NCBI GenBank assembly: GCA_963682025.1
Contig: OY821517.1
Span: 233,437,326 to 233,501,325, forward strand
Length of the DNA: 64,000 nucleotides
Source: Cordilura impudica
Taxonomy: Eukaryota > Arthropoda > Insecta > Diptera > Scathophagidae
Direction of reading: 5' to 3'
The position numbers and the translations under genes are program-made. Each line of letters begins with the position of its first letter. The first letter of the stretch is position 1. The notes beneath the pieces are model-generated. The model ran no database searches and was not told the DNA's origin. It worked only from the letters and a program-made list of their open reading frames with translations. Shown piece by piece: positions 55,046 through 64,000 of the stretch.

Positions 55046-55370
55046 CGTAAAAAAGTTATCCAAAAAAATTAAACTCAAAAACTCTCCATGTTAGAGTCGA
55101 CGGAGACCTATACTGTCATAAACCAATAGATTCATATTGAAGTGCTCTTTCAGAATCTATGGTCATCATAAAAAATGATCTCAACTCCACAGTTATTTTT
55201 CAACGAAAAAGAGTTTTATTTTGCCGTCATAAAATAAAACTCATTTGAAGATTTTTATTTTTTCCTCTAAAATAGAACTAATTTTGTTTATTTTCATCTT
55301 TTTCTTATTTTTTGTTTTTTATTGAGTCTTTTCTGATATAAAATAAAACTCTTTTGACAACGCCAATATA
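55046..55370. other. Unassigned interval
   Basis: Several near-copies of AAATAAAACTC in both orientations; no gene seen. Confidence 0.35.
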
Positions 55371-55374
55371 CCCT

Positions 55375-55605
55375 CCTGATGCCTCAAGAGCAGATATACA
55401 AAAATACACCAGGCTCAGACTTTCATCACAAATAAACATCTCTTTAACGACTCCCGTATAGAAAACTGCCCTTTATGCAACATAAGTACAATCAACATAC
55501 AAATCTTATTTTCAACTGCAATGTCATAAACCAAGCCCAACTCACCTTACTGAAAAAAATATGTTTCCCAGATTTGCTACGAAAAATTGACATATAAAAT
55601 ATAAA
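55375..55605 (+). pseudogene. I-like ORF2 C-terminal fragment
   Basis: The translation RYTKIHQAQTFITNKHLFND, followed by SRIENCPLCNI and a 'FNCNVINQAQLTLLKK' piece after a frameshift, matches the C-terminal zinc-motif end of I-group ORF2 proteins (compare RLRLGHTTITHKHIIDPNSS at 48472-48531). RT and RNase H are absent. Confidence 0.5.
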
Positions 55606-55639
55606 AAAGTTAAACTTAATAAACTTAATATTAAAAAAA

Positions 55640-55948
55640 GAAGAATTGGTTTAAATTCATAACAACCAAAGCACATTCGAGGAATATATACAAATATTCA
55701 AGGTCTGATTAACAACTATAACCAATTGGAAATAATAGCGACAATCGAGAATAAAGATTTCATTATACTGACTGAAACGCATATGACTGAAGAAATTGAT
55801 GAAAAAGAGATAGAACTTCAAGGATATAAACATACAAGTACATTTTCCAACTCGACAAGAACTGGTGGTGTGATAAGCTACTTTAAAAATCAATGGACTA
55901 TAACAAGCCTTTTCGAAAAAGTAAATAACTCAAAATACTGGATAAATG
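55640..55948 (+). pseudogene. Jockey-like endonuclease fragment, interrupted by LTR element
   Basis: Pieces: YTNIQGLINNYNQLEII, FIILTETHMTEEIDEKEI (catalytic Glu), TRTGGVISYFKNQWT and NNSKYWINV. These are close to 40930-41200, so it is the same family as the outer Jockey-like element. It stops where the LTR begins at 55949. Confidence 0.65.
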
Positions 55949-56293
55949 TATAATACGTTTAATATTTACAATAAAAACACTTTTAATTTGTTTTGAACAG
56001 CCGCTTGTGCGACTGTTTCTGTTCACGTTTATTTATATATTAATTGTTAGTATTTTATTTTCATTAACTCTAGGTTAGTATTTTTAAGTATATGTATGTC
56101 TGAGAATTAGCTTAGCTTGCTAATTCTCATAAAGATAAATAGAACTATTTTACATGTGTAGAAATGCAAGCAATGCATTTCTCACGCTTTAAGTTTGGTG
56201 TGTGCGGATATTGTTACATATAAATGGTTCAAGGTTACCATTTAAGTTACCGTACTGAAGGTAGGATAACTTCGACTTATCAAACACACTACA
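55949..56293 (-). repeat. 3' LTR of minus-strand mdg1-like element
   Basis: 345 bp, TGTAGTGTGTTTGATAAG to ACGTATTATA on the minus strand. It appears identical to 62872-63216. Confidence 0.9.
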
Positions 56294-56304
56294 CCTCCCT
56301 TTTA
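56294..56304 (-). other. Polypurine tract
   Basis: TAAAAGGGAGG on the minus strand directly before the 3' LTR; the same sequence is at 63217-63227. Confidence 0.75.
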
Positions 56305-56692
56305 CAGAAAAAGAATGATCAATAATTATTTGATCATTCTTTGATATTACTATTAATGTTATTATACTTTTATATTAATATTATATATATATTTAAATTG
56401 AAATTATTATATTATTTAAGATTATGTGTCTATAAGTTTAAATTAAAATTATTAGATTATTTATAATCATTTTATATAAAAGTTTAAATTAAAGTTTTTA
56501 TTATTTAAAATTTACATAAGGTACTTTCCTTCCCCTTTTAAAAAATTTTTTTTTTTTTTTTTTTTTATTAAAAAAATTTTTAAATTTCAATTTTAATTTT
56601 CCAATTGTATATTTAAATTTAATTTAAGTTTATAGGGTAAGTTAGTTAAAATTCTCAATTATATTTTAATCTAAATTTTTTCTATGTTGATT
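56305..56692 (-). other. 3' untranslated region
   Basis: AT-rich, no gene. It includes an inverted GAATGATCA...TGATCATTC pair near 56315-56341, as in the related element. Confidence 0.5.
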
Positions 56693-58111
56693 TCATAAAT
56701 TGTAATATTTTCTAATTCTGTTCTTATGGACTAGGGAAGACCTTTCATTTTCGTCCGTTATCCTTACATTTCCTCTATCATCTACCTCAGTGACTTTGAA
56801 TGGTCCGTTATATAATACATCTAATTTATGCCCTGTTTCATTTCGAACTAAAACATAGTCGCCTACAGAAACATCTATCTTATTACAGTTCCTGTTGTAC
56901 TGTTTCTCCCGTACTAACTTTGAATTTTGGAGGCTTTCCATAGCTCTTCTATGAGCCGTTTGCAATCTATACTTGACCTCCTTTGCATAGGCGTCAATAT
57001 TGTATAGTGGGTCAATTTTACCATTTCCCAAGAGTTCAAAATCGGTGGGGGTTTTCCCATAGATTAGTTCAAAAGGACAATATTCATGGGCCGTAGACGG
57101 TGATGTATTATAACAGTATACAAAAAATTTCATCCACTCGTCCCAGTCAGACTTGTCATTAGATATATACGATCTTAGATACTCGTTAAGAGTTCTATGT
57201 GATCTTTCAATGGTTCCCATTGTTTCATGATGATATGCCGTAGAGGCCACTTTATCTATTTTTAAAAGGTCACAAAGTTCCTGGAGAACTTGGTTAACGT
57301 ACTCAGTACCCATATCGGTGAGTATTCTTCCCATAGGGCCATATGTAAGTACAAAGTGTTCCATAATAGCTTTAGCGACTACGTTTGCACTTTTATTTGG
57401 TATAGGTATTGCAACCAAATATTTTGTAAGGTCACAAATGATGGTTACGACATATTCATTGCCATTATTTGACTTTGGTAATGGTCCAATCGTATCGATA
57501 AGGACAATGTCAAATGCTTTTGCCGGTGTTGGAGTTAAAGTTAAAGGTTCTTTTCCCTTCAATCTAGACTTATTCTTTTGGCATTTTTCGCATTTCCTGA
57601 CATAGCGGGTTATGTCTCGCGTCATGCCTTTCCAATGATATTTCAATCTGACTTTCTTTATCATTCGAGTGATTCCGGGATGTCCTCCATATATGGGGTC
57701 ATCATGATATCTACGCATTATTTTCAATTTCTCAGAATCGGTCTCAACTTTTAACAATTGTGGGATGAGTACTATTTTCAAATCTTGCAAGATCTTATTT
57801 CCATTTATCTTAAAATTTTCCTTCCCATGGGTTATAAACATACTGTCATCTAGTGACAATTGCAATGTTGTCAGACCTATATTACCAGCTACTTTTTCAA
57901 GCTTTGGAAAAAGAAGACCTAAGTCAACGATTCCATTAGTAACTAAGTCACGCAACTTATATTCGGAAAGTTTATTCTTTCCTTTTTGGATAACAAATTT
58001 ATCCTTTGTAAAATGCAAACGTGGCATTTTACTGTACTCGTGGGCATTAATTGCCTCATATACTCTCACATTTTCTGATTTATCTTGTGTGCCGGTTTTC
58101 CTGGTATTCAC
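56693..58111 (-). CDS. pol: Integrase part of pol
   Basis: This 472-codon frame carries an N-terminal zinc finger (HDDPIYGGHPG...CEKCQ), the catalytic triad D (LIDTIGPLP), D (LTDMGTEYVN) and E (GTIERSHR), and a C-terminal GPF module (LYNGPFKVTEVDDRGNVR) ending VHKNRIRKYYNL. It integrates the DNA copy into the genome. It is the continuation of the protease-RT frame, which ends four bases into it. An A6 run at about 58113-58118 suggests one missing base joins them; in the related element the same region is one continuous frame. The apparent start codon is therefore probably not real. Confidence 0.8.
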   Translation of the reverse strand: MNTRKTGTQDKSENVRVYEAINAHEYSKMPRLHFTKDKFVIQKGKNKLSEYKLRDLVTNGIVDLGLLFPKLEKVAGNIGLTTLQLSLDDSMFITHGKENFKINGNKILQDLKIVLIPQLLKVETDSEKLKIMRRYHDDPIYGGHPGITRMIKKVRLKYHWKGMTRDITRYVRKCEKCQKNKSRLKGKEPLTLTPTPAKAFDIVLIDTIGPLPKSNNGNEYVVTIICDLTKYLVAIPIPNKSANVVAKAIMEHFVLTYGPMGRILTDMGTEYVNQVLQELCDLLKIDKVASTAYHHETMGTIERSHRTLNEYLRSYISNDKSDWDEWMKFFVYCYNTSPSTAHEYCPFELIYGKTPTDFELLGNGKIDPLYNIDAYAKEVKYRLQTAHRRAMESLQNSKLVREKQYNRNCNKIDVSVGDYVLVRNETGHKLDVLYNGPFKVTEVDDRGNVRITDENERSSLVHKNRIRKYYNL

Positions 58112-60222
58112 ACTTTTTTCTCTTTGTCAGATTGTAGTCTAGTCTTTACTTTCATTATATTCGTAACTCCTATATTTCGTATGTCTGTAAATTCAATCCG
58201 CGACAGCGCATCGGCCGCGTGATTTTCTCCTCCCCTGATGTACTCTACTAGGAAGTCATATTCTTCCAAATCCAAGCGCATTCGCGTTAATTTTGATGAT
58301 GGGTTTCTCATCGAGAATAGGTAGGTAAGTGGTCTGTGATCACTTCTTATCAGGAATTTTTTACCGTACACATATGGTCTAAAATATTCTATCGCCCAAT
58401 GAATGGCAGCTAGTTCCTGCTCGATTGTCGATTTATTGCTTTCACCTTTAGTGAAAGATCTGGATGCGTACGCAATTGGTAACTGAATACCTTCATAATC
58501 TTGGCTCAGAACAGCCCCGCAAGCATGTTTGCTAGTATCCGTTGTTATGCAGAATTCTCGGCTAAAATCTGGATATTTTAGAATCATTGGATTCAATAAT
58601 TGATTTTTGAGGTATTTAAAGGAATTTTCACATTCCTCTGTCCACTCAAAAGGAATATTTTTCCTAGATAATTTAGTTAGATGCCGAGATGATTCAGCAA
58701 AGTTTGGTATAAACCTTCTATAATAATTGCAAAAAGCAACGAAGCGTTTAGCTTCATCACCGTTTTTCGGTGTTGGATAATTTTCAATTATCGAAAATTT
58801 GCTATCATCTGGCAAAATACCTTTGTCGGTACATTTGTGTCCTAGAAATGTCACTTCACGACAGAAAAATGAACACTTGTCCGGGTGTAACTTGAGATTA
58901 TATTTTCTGCACATGCCAAATACCTCTTTTAAATTCTGTAACATATGGTCAGAAGAACAACCAATTACGACTAAATCGTCCATGTATAAGAAAGCTTGGG
59001 CTGGAGACAGCCCTGAAAAAGCTAACGACATCATTCTTTGAAATGAATTTGGTGCGATCTTTATACCATATGGTAATCGTTTGAATCTATATGAACCTTT
59101 TTCAGTTGAAAAAGATCTAATGTCCCTAGATTCTTCTTCTAATTCAATTTGGTGAAATCCTGATACCAAATCTAAACATGAAAAAAATTTCGCTCTACCT
59201 AGTTGATCTAATATATCATCTATGCGCGGAAGTGGAAACTTATCCGCTATAAGTTTCTTATTTATTCCTCTGTAGTCAACGACTAGTCTCCATCGTTTTT
59301 GTGTTGTACCCGGTAATGATTTTTTCGGTACCAATAAAATAGGGCTATTATATTCCGACATTGATGGCTCGACTATGTCATCATTTATGAGCTTGTCCAC
59401 TTGTCTATTTACCTCTTCTTTATGAGAGTGTGGTATTCTATAATTTTTTATGTAGACTGGTTGATTATCATTCAGTCTGAGTTTTTGTTTATAAAAATTA
59501 TTTGCACTGATTTTCTCAGACTCTAATGCGAAAATGTCTATATATTCAGAGCATAATTTCCTTAATTTTCCATCGACAAATTCAGGAAAATTTTTTGATA
59601 ATCTTTTCAATTTTTCTCCATTTTTTCGAGAGTCATTGCTCTGATGGATGAATTCGTAGTCGTTAAGACTTTCTGTTATCAATTGAATATTGGGAATGAT
59701 TAAGTCTTTGTCTGTTGTATTGACAATTTTAACCATAGGCCTTGATCCTAATGTCACTGTATTCGCAACATAAACACCTTCTTGTAGCATTTGATGAGCA
59801 ACTAACACCTCTTTTTCATTGAACTGATTATTGATCAATCTAATCACTTCCGATCTTGCTGGAAGGGATATGGAATTTGCATCAGGTGCATTCATTAATG
59901 CTATTGATAAGTTATATGGGAAATTATCGGGTCTTAGGATAATTAAATCCTTATCACCCTGAAAATCTAAATTGCATCTATATTTTCTGATAAAATCCAT
60001 ACCTATAATTCCATCGCACGGAATCGGGAAGTCATCCTCGACAACATAAAATTCATGTCCAATGAGGATTTCTTCAATTTTCAAGTCTCCTTCGACTTTA
60101 CCTATGGTGTTTATTATTCCTTGGCTTATTCCACTAATATTCGTCCTTTGACTTTCATCTATTTGCTCGTTAAGAACTTGTCCGATTTTAATTACAGATA
60201 TATCGGCACCTGTGTCTACCAA
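58108..60222 (-). CDS. pol: Protease-RT-RNase H part of pol
   Basis: This 704-codon frame is open upstream to about 60318, overlapping the end of gag in the -1 frame (through FNINLSLYSY). Protease: LVDTGADISVI. RT: RWRLVVDYRGINKK, FSCLDLVSGFHQIEL and the catalytic FLYMDD. RNase H: FCITTDTSKHACGAVLSQ, EQELAAIHWA and RSDHRPLTYLF. All key residues are present. Translation would need a -1 frameshift from gag. It ends at DKEKKV-stop, next to the A6 run described for the integrase frame. Confidence 0.85.
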   Translation of the reverse strand: MVDTGADISVIKIGQVLNEQIDESQRTNISGISQGIINTIGKVEGDLKIEEILIGHEFYVVEDDFPIPCDGIIGMDFIRKYRCNLDFQGDKDLIILRPDNFPYNLSIALMNAPDANSISLPARSEVIRLINNQFNEKEVLVAHQMLQEGVYVANTVTLGSRPMVKIVNTTDKDLIIPNIQLITESLNDYEFIHQSNDSRKNGEKLKRLSKNFPEFVDGKLRKLCSEYIDIFALESEKISANNFYKQKLRLNDNQPVYIKNYRIPHSHKEEVNRQVDKLINDDIVEPSMSEYNSPILLVPKKSLPGTTQKRWRLVVDYRGINKKLIADKFPLPRIDDILDQLGRAKFFSCLDLVSGFHQIELEEESRDIRSFSTEKGSYRFKRLPYGIKIAPNSFQRMMSLAFSGLSPAQAFLYMDDLVVIGCSSDHMLQNLKEVFGMCRKYNLKLHPDKCSFFCREVTFLGHKCTDKGILPDDSKFSIIENYPTPKNGDEAKRFVAFCNYYRRFIPNFAESSRHLTKLSRKNIPFEWTEECENSFKYLKNQLLNPMILKYPDFSREFCITTDTSKHACGAVLSQDYEGIQLPIAYASRSFTKGESNKSTIEQELAAIHWAIEYFRPYVYGKKFLIRSDHRPLTYLFSMRNPSSKLTRMRLDLEEYDFLVEYIRGGENHAADALSRIEFTDIRNIGVTNIMKVKTRLQSDKEKKV

Positions 60223-60278
60223 AAATGTGGATCTGCTCTCATTAAATGATGTTCTTATCCTAATATAACTATAGAGAC

Positions 60279-61037
60279 TTAGATTGATATTAAAAATTTT
60301 GTCAACTGCGTAATCAGGGGGGTTTGTCCGTTTTTTGAACCTATACTACGAATATTATTCAAATTTTCCCTATTATTACTAATTCGTATGTTATTCCAAT
60401 TAGATCTGTTACGCTTATTTTCCCTATTTCTCTCTATTCGTCCTCGGCGCTGGTAATCTCCACACTGATTACAGCCGAGGGTTTTGACCGATCCCTGTCG
60501 ATCGTAAGCGTTATTACAAGCATTGAGAAATTTTTCAATCACTCCGTTCATGTCCATGAAGGTTCCTGCTTCCATTATTAATCTTACTCTCTCATTGGAC
60601 GAGTTCTTTGTAATTGCCTTTACTGCCGCTTGAGTTGAGTATTTCGATGCAACTTGTATGGGTACACCATCATTGATGTAGGCATTTTCCAATGCCTTCG
60701 TCAATGTCTCAATCTCATTGGCATAGGAGTTTGGACTTTTACCTCCTTGACGTAAATTCAGAAGTTTCGCCGAGATAACCTCGACTGACTCGCCCTTCAC
60801 TTTATTCTTAAGTATACCAATTATCTCTTGGAGTGTAGCCTCCGTTGAAATTAAATTTCTGGCTGTACCTTTTAATCTGGTCTTGACCAGATTAACGGCA
60901 AGAGCGTCATGTGTTTCCTTAATGGAATCCACTAATGTAAGGGCATCTAGAAAAGCTGTTAGGTTTTCTGCCCTGCCATCGAAATCGGGTATCAATTTCG
61001 AGGCTAAATGTAAAAATTGCACCGGTGTTTGTGCCAT
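60279..61037 (-). CDS. gag: Gag polyprotein, short N-terminus
   Basis: 252 residues from ATG (MAQTPVQFLHLASKLIPDFD). The capsid-like core is shared with 5744-6592 (PDFDGRAENL, DALTLVDSI, VNLVKTRLKGTARNLI, VISAKLLNLRQGGKS). The tail is rich in Arg/Asn (RRGRIERNRENKRNRSNWNN) without CCHC knuckles. The charged N-terminal ~100 residues of the related gag are missing: upstream pieces (EVEAKLQEAELNRIF) are out of frame after a run of T, and a TAA precedes them. Confidence 0.75.
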   Translation of the reverse strand: MAQTPVQFLHLASKLIPDFDGRAENLTAFLDALTLVDSIKETHDALAVNLVKTRLKGTARNLISTEATLQEIIGILKNKVKGESVEVISAKLLNLRQGGKSPNSYANEIETLTKALENAYINDGVPIQVASKYSTQAAVKAITKNSSNERVRLIMEAGTFMDMNGVIEKFLNACNNAYDRQGSVKTLGCNQCGDYQRRGRIERNRENKRNRSNWNNIRISNNRENLNNIRSIGSKNGQTPLITQLTKFLISI

Positions 61038-62857
61038 TATCTCTAACGGTGGTTCCCTATTATTATCAAAAAAATTCTATTCAATTCAGCTTCCTGAAGC
61101 TTTGCCTCAACTTCTTACAAGTGATAATCACCAATAAAGCTAGGGAAATTTATTCCAAAATTATAATAAAGGAAAGCTATTATATTTCTATACGAAATAA
61201 TTTAGAATATCTAGAAATATATATGAACAATTCAATATATAAATTTTGATAATAAAAATTAAAAAATTTAATGTTCATAATAAAATAAAAAATTTCGGTA
61301 AAAATTCCTGATTTAAAATAATAATTAAATAATTAAAACCTTTATTGGAGATTTTTATGTTTAATAGTTGTAAAAATTGATTTTTTTTTTTTTTTTTAAA
61401 TTTTAAATGATTATTTTTATAGTTTATAGAATAAATTCACAGTTTAATTAAATTTAAACTGAGTTTAAAATCAATTCCTATATTTTAATCAATTTTCCTC
61501 TTTTTTTTTTTTAAATATTTGAATTAATAAATTTTAATTTTATGTGTTATCTCTTATAACATGAATAAAAAAATTGTTTTTCTTTTATATTTAAATTATT
61601 ATATTTGGTAAAAAATTAATAAGAATTTAAAGTTTAGTTTTTATAAAAATTTAAAAATATTCAATATTCACTATATGAACTAATTCAATAGTTAAACTTA
61701 TATTGGAGGTATTCAAATTTTGTTTATATTTTTATCTTAATTTAATAATTTAATTCTTTTTTTTTTTCCTAATGTTTATTAGATTTACAATTTCTTTGAA
61801 GATCTTATACAAATACATATATTTTTTGTTGATTTTAATTTATTTAAAAAGATCTATCTACTTAGCTGTTGTTCCTGCTGTTGCTGATTCTACTGCTGTC
61901 GTTGAAGCTGTTGTTGACTTCTTTTTTGATGATGCTGTCGAGGTGCTTTGGCCGCACCGATCAATGATTGGTTCGTTAAGCATTTCGTTTTTATCACCAA
62001 TAGCCACTTTCGTATCTAGTTAAGAATTGTGTGCAATATGTTTGAAATAATTCTTTTCTTTTTCCTCTTTTTAAATCTTATATAAAAGTTTTGTATGTTT
62101 ATCTTATTTGTCGATGTTATCAAGGTAATTTTTATTAGTTTGTGTAGCTTTATTGTTAGATTCACCTATTTAACACATGTATTTTTAACTAATACACTAT
62201 TTTATATTTTGTTCATGTATACTTTTCGTAGTTGCAAATCCTTTTTTTTCTTATTTTAAATTTATTTCTCTTATTTTCAATTTAATAGTTTTTCTTATGG
62301 TCAACTTTCGCACATACTTTTTGTTTATAGTTTATTTGTTTCATAAGTATTTTAATCTTTATTTTACAATTTAACTGTCTTTGATTCTTTAAATATTTTT
62401 TTTTAATTTTTGATTTTGGATATATATACATACATACATACATATGTATGTCACTTATGTTCACTGTTTATTTTACTTTACGTTAACTTTACATTAATAT
62501 TTGCCGGAGATAAAGTAACATTTATCTACATATTTACTTTTACTTTGAGTTTTTTTTGTTTTTGCTTTTTGTTTTCAGTCACCGGCTCACTTATGTTTTC
62601 ACATGTATAAGTATATTATTTTTATGGAATTTGTTTACACTATATTTTTATGACTTTTATTTTTGGTTATGATATGAATCAATGACACTTTTCAATAAGT
62701 TCTTTCTTTTTAAGTTTTTGTTTGAAAATGAAATGCATTGTATTTTTACACGGTCCCACAGCCTTTTTCTAAGGCATTTGCTAATTTTTAAATAATTAAA
62801 AAAAACTTGTTGAAATTATGGGCCACGTCTTGGGGTCCTGGTCCCACGACGTGGCCA
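61038..62857 (-). other. Long AT-rich leader of minus-strand mdg1-like element
   Basis: On the minus strand it includes a ~47-codon open stretch (about 62010-61863) rich in Thr, Ser and Ala (MLNEPIIDRCGQSTSTASSK and onward) in the position where the other element has its CAA/CAG-rich stretch. No myristoylated membrane ORF like 4496-4714 is found. Confidence 0.5.
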
Positions 62858-62871
62858 TGGCAGGATCGCCA
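62858..62871 (-). other. Primer-binding site, tRNA-Arg type
   Basis: TGGCGATCCTGCCA on the minus strand directly after the 5' LTR, the same as at 3237-3250. Confidence 0.75.
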
Positions 62872-63216
62872 TATAATACGTTTAATATTTACAATAAAAA
62901 CACTTTTAATTTGTTTTGAACAGCCGCTTGTGCGACTGTTTCTGTTCACGTTTATTTATATATTAATTGTTAGTATTTTATTTTCATTAACTCTAGGTTA
63001 GTATTTTTAAGTATATGTATGTCTGAGAATTAGCTTAGCTTGCTAATTCTCATAAAGATAAATAGAACTATTTTACATGTGTAGAAATGCAAGCAATGCA
63101 TTTCTCACGCTTTAAGTTTGGTGTGTGCGGATATTGTTACATATAAATGGTTCAAGGTTACCATTTAAGTTACCGTACTGAAGGTAGGATAACTTCGACT
63201 TATCAAACACACTACA
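62872..63216 (-). repeat. LTR shared by two minus-strand elements
   Basis: 345 bp, identical to 55949-56293. It is the 5' LTR for 55949-62871 and, because polypurine tract and pol sequence follow on its other side, also the 3' LTR of the element that continues past 64000. Confidence 0.9.
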
Positions 63217-63617
63217 CCTCCCTTTTACAGAAAAAGAATGATCAATAATTATTTGATCATTCTTTGATATTACTATTAATGTTATTATACTTTTATATTA
63301 ATATTATATATATATTTAAATTGAAATTATTATATTATTTAAGATTATGTGTCTATAAGTTTAAATTAAAATTATTAGATTATTTATAATCATTTTATAT
63401 AAAAGTTTAAATTAAAGTTTTTATTATTTAAAATTTACATAAGGTACTTTCCTTCCCCTTTTAAAAAATTTTTGTTTTTTTTTTTTTTTTTATTAAAAAA
63501 ATTTTTAAATTTCAATTTTAATTTTCCAATTGTATATTTAAATTTAATTTAAGTTTATAGGGTAAGTTAGTTAAAATTCTCAATTATATTTTAATCTAAA
63601 TTTTTTCTATGTTGATT
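63217..63617 (-). other. 3' UTR and polypurine tract of third mdg1-like element
   Basis: Near-identical to 56294-56692. The one clear change is a G within the T run near 63474. Confidence 0.8.
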
Positions 63618-64000
63618 TCATAAATTGTAATATTTTCTAATTCTGTTCTTATGGACTAGGGAAGACCTTTCATTTTCGTCCGTTATCCTTACATTTCCTC
63701 TGTCATCTACCTCAGTGACTTTGAATGGTCCGTTATATAATATATCTAATTTATGCCCTGTTTCATTTCGAACTAAAACATAGTCGCCTACAGAAACATC
63801 TATCTTATTACAGTTCCTGTTGTACTGTTTCTCCCGTACTAACTTTGAATTTTGGAGGCTTTCCATAGCTCTTCTATGAGCCGTTTGCAATCTATACTTG
63901 ACCTCCTTTGCATAGGCGTCAATATTGTATAGTGGGTCAATTTTACCATTTCCCAAGAGTTCAAAATCGGTGGGGGTTTTCCCATAGATTAGTTCAAAAG
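63618..64000 (-). CDS. pol: Integrase C-terminus of third mdg1-like element (runs off window)
   Basis: The frame is open from the window end (ELIYGKTPTDFELLGNGKI) to a stop at 63618. It contains GDYVLVRNETGHKLD, the GPF module (YNGPFKVTEV) and the final HKNRIRKYYNL. It is near-identical to 56693-57070; the visible protein difference is HKLDI for HKLDV. It is the tail of a second pol copy in tandem with 55949-63216. Confidence 0.85.
   Translation of the reverse strand, partial: FELIYGKTPTDFELLGNGKIDPLYNIDAYAKEVKYRLQTAHRRAMESLQNSKLVREKQYNRNCNKIDVSVGDYVLVRNETGHKLDILYNGPFKVTEVDDRGNVRITDENERSSLVHKNRIRKYYNL

Larger units (their letters stand above)
55949..63216 (-). mobile_element. mdg1/412-like Ty3/gypsy retrotransposon with identical LTRs
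   Basis: On the minus strand the order is 5' LTR (63216-62872), primer site, leader, gag, pol, polypurine tract and 3' LTR (56293-55949). Both LTRs are 345 bp and look identical base for base, so insertion or copying was very recent. Gag and pol resemble the element at 2906-11347 but clearly belong to another lineage. It is non-autonomous only through a few frameshifts. Confidence 0.85.

Noticed and set aside
55046..55370. Repeated AAATAAAACTC in both orientations
   Set aside because: Too short and AT-rich to call a repeat family from one stretch.

Overview
This window looks like repeat-dense DNA from a higher fly (Diptera). The evidence is its AT-rich composition, an mdg1/412-type LTR retrotransposon with a tRNA-Arg-like primer site, Jockey-, I- and CR1-like non-LTR elements, fly-style GTCC-rich dispersed repeats, and Harbinger, mariner and Helitron elements. 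I cannot name the species. I found no confidently intact host gene. Almost everything is mobile elements, many nested inside each other, and the nesting can often be read from target-site duplications (TSDs).

1-12.4 kb: a minus-strand gene of a conserved invertebrate family of unknown function is split in two (12,420-12,127 and 669-1). The insertion is an LTR element at 670-12,126 flanked by a 5-bp duplication, ACCAT. That element is a gutted BEL/Pao-like retrotransposon keeping both LTRs and the end of its integrase. A younger mdg1/412-like Ty3/gypsy element (2,906-11,347) lies inside it, with a small membrane-protein ORF, gag with one stop, and pol with an internal deletion.

12.8-20.6 kb: a CR1-like non-LTR element on the minus strand has two uninterrupted ORFs (a PHD-finger protein and an endonuclease/reverse transcriptase). 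Then come a hairpin, an old reverse-transcriptase scrap, a dispersed repeat with internal monomers and a degenerate minisatellite.

20.9-26.2 kb: three Harbinger-type MITEs, each flanked by TTA, lie beside a decayed two-gene Harbinger transposon (Myb-like protein and DDE transposase, convergent).

26.36-39.24 kb: a ~4.29-kb unit is repeated three times head to tail. Each unit holds a fly dispersed repeat and a 5'-truncated Jockey-like element with an 847-codon open frame. All three share one insertion TSD, so a single insertion was later amplified.

40-49.9 kb: a decayed Jockey-like element was invaded by a Helitron (42,049-42,512) and an I-like element (43,367-48,985, 11-bp TSD).

49.9-55.9 kb: a MITE; a mariner-type transposon with an intact D,D41D-type transposase sitting inside a second MITE with 34-bp perfect inverted repeats; a second Helitron; and fragments of I-like and Jockey-like elements.

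55.9-64 kb: a minus-strand mdg1/412-like element with identical 345-bp LTRs. Its 5' LTR is also the 3' LTR of another near-identical element that runs off the window, so this is a tandem LTR-internal-LTR-internal array.

The elements supply their own enzymes: protease, reverse transcriptase, RNase H and integrase for the LTR elements; endonuclease and reverse transcriptase for the non-LTR elements; DDE/DDD transposases for the DNA transposons. By eye the youngest-looking pieces are the mariner ORF, the CR1-like ORFs, the tandem LTR elements and the three tandem units.
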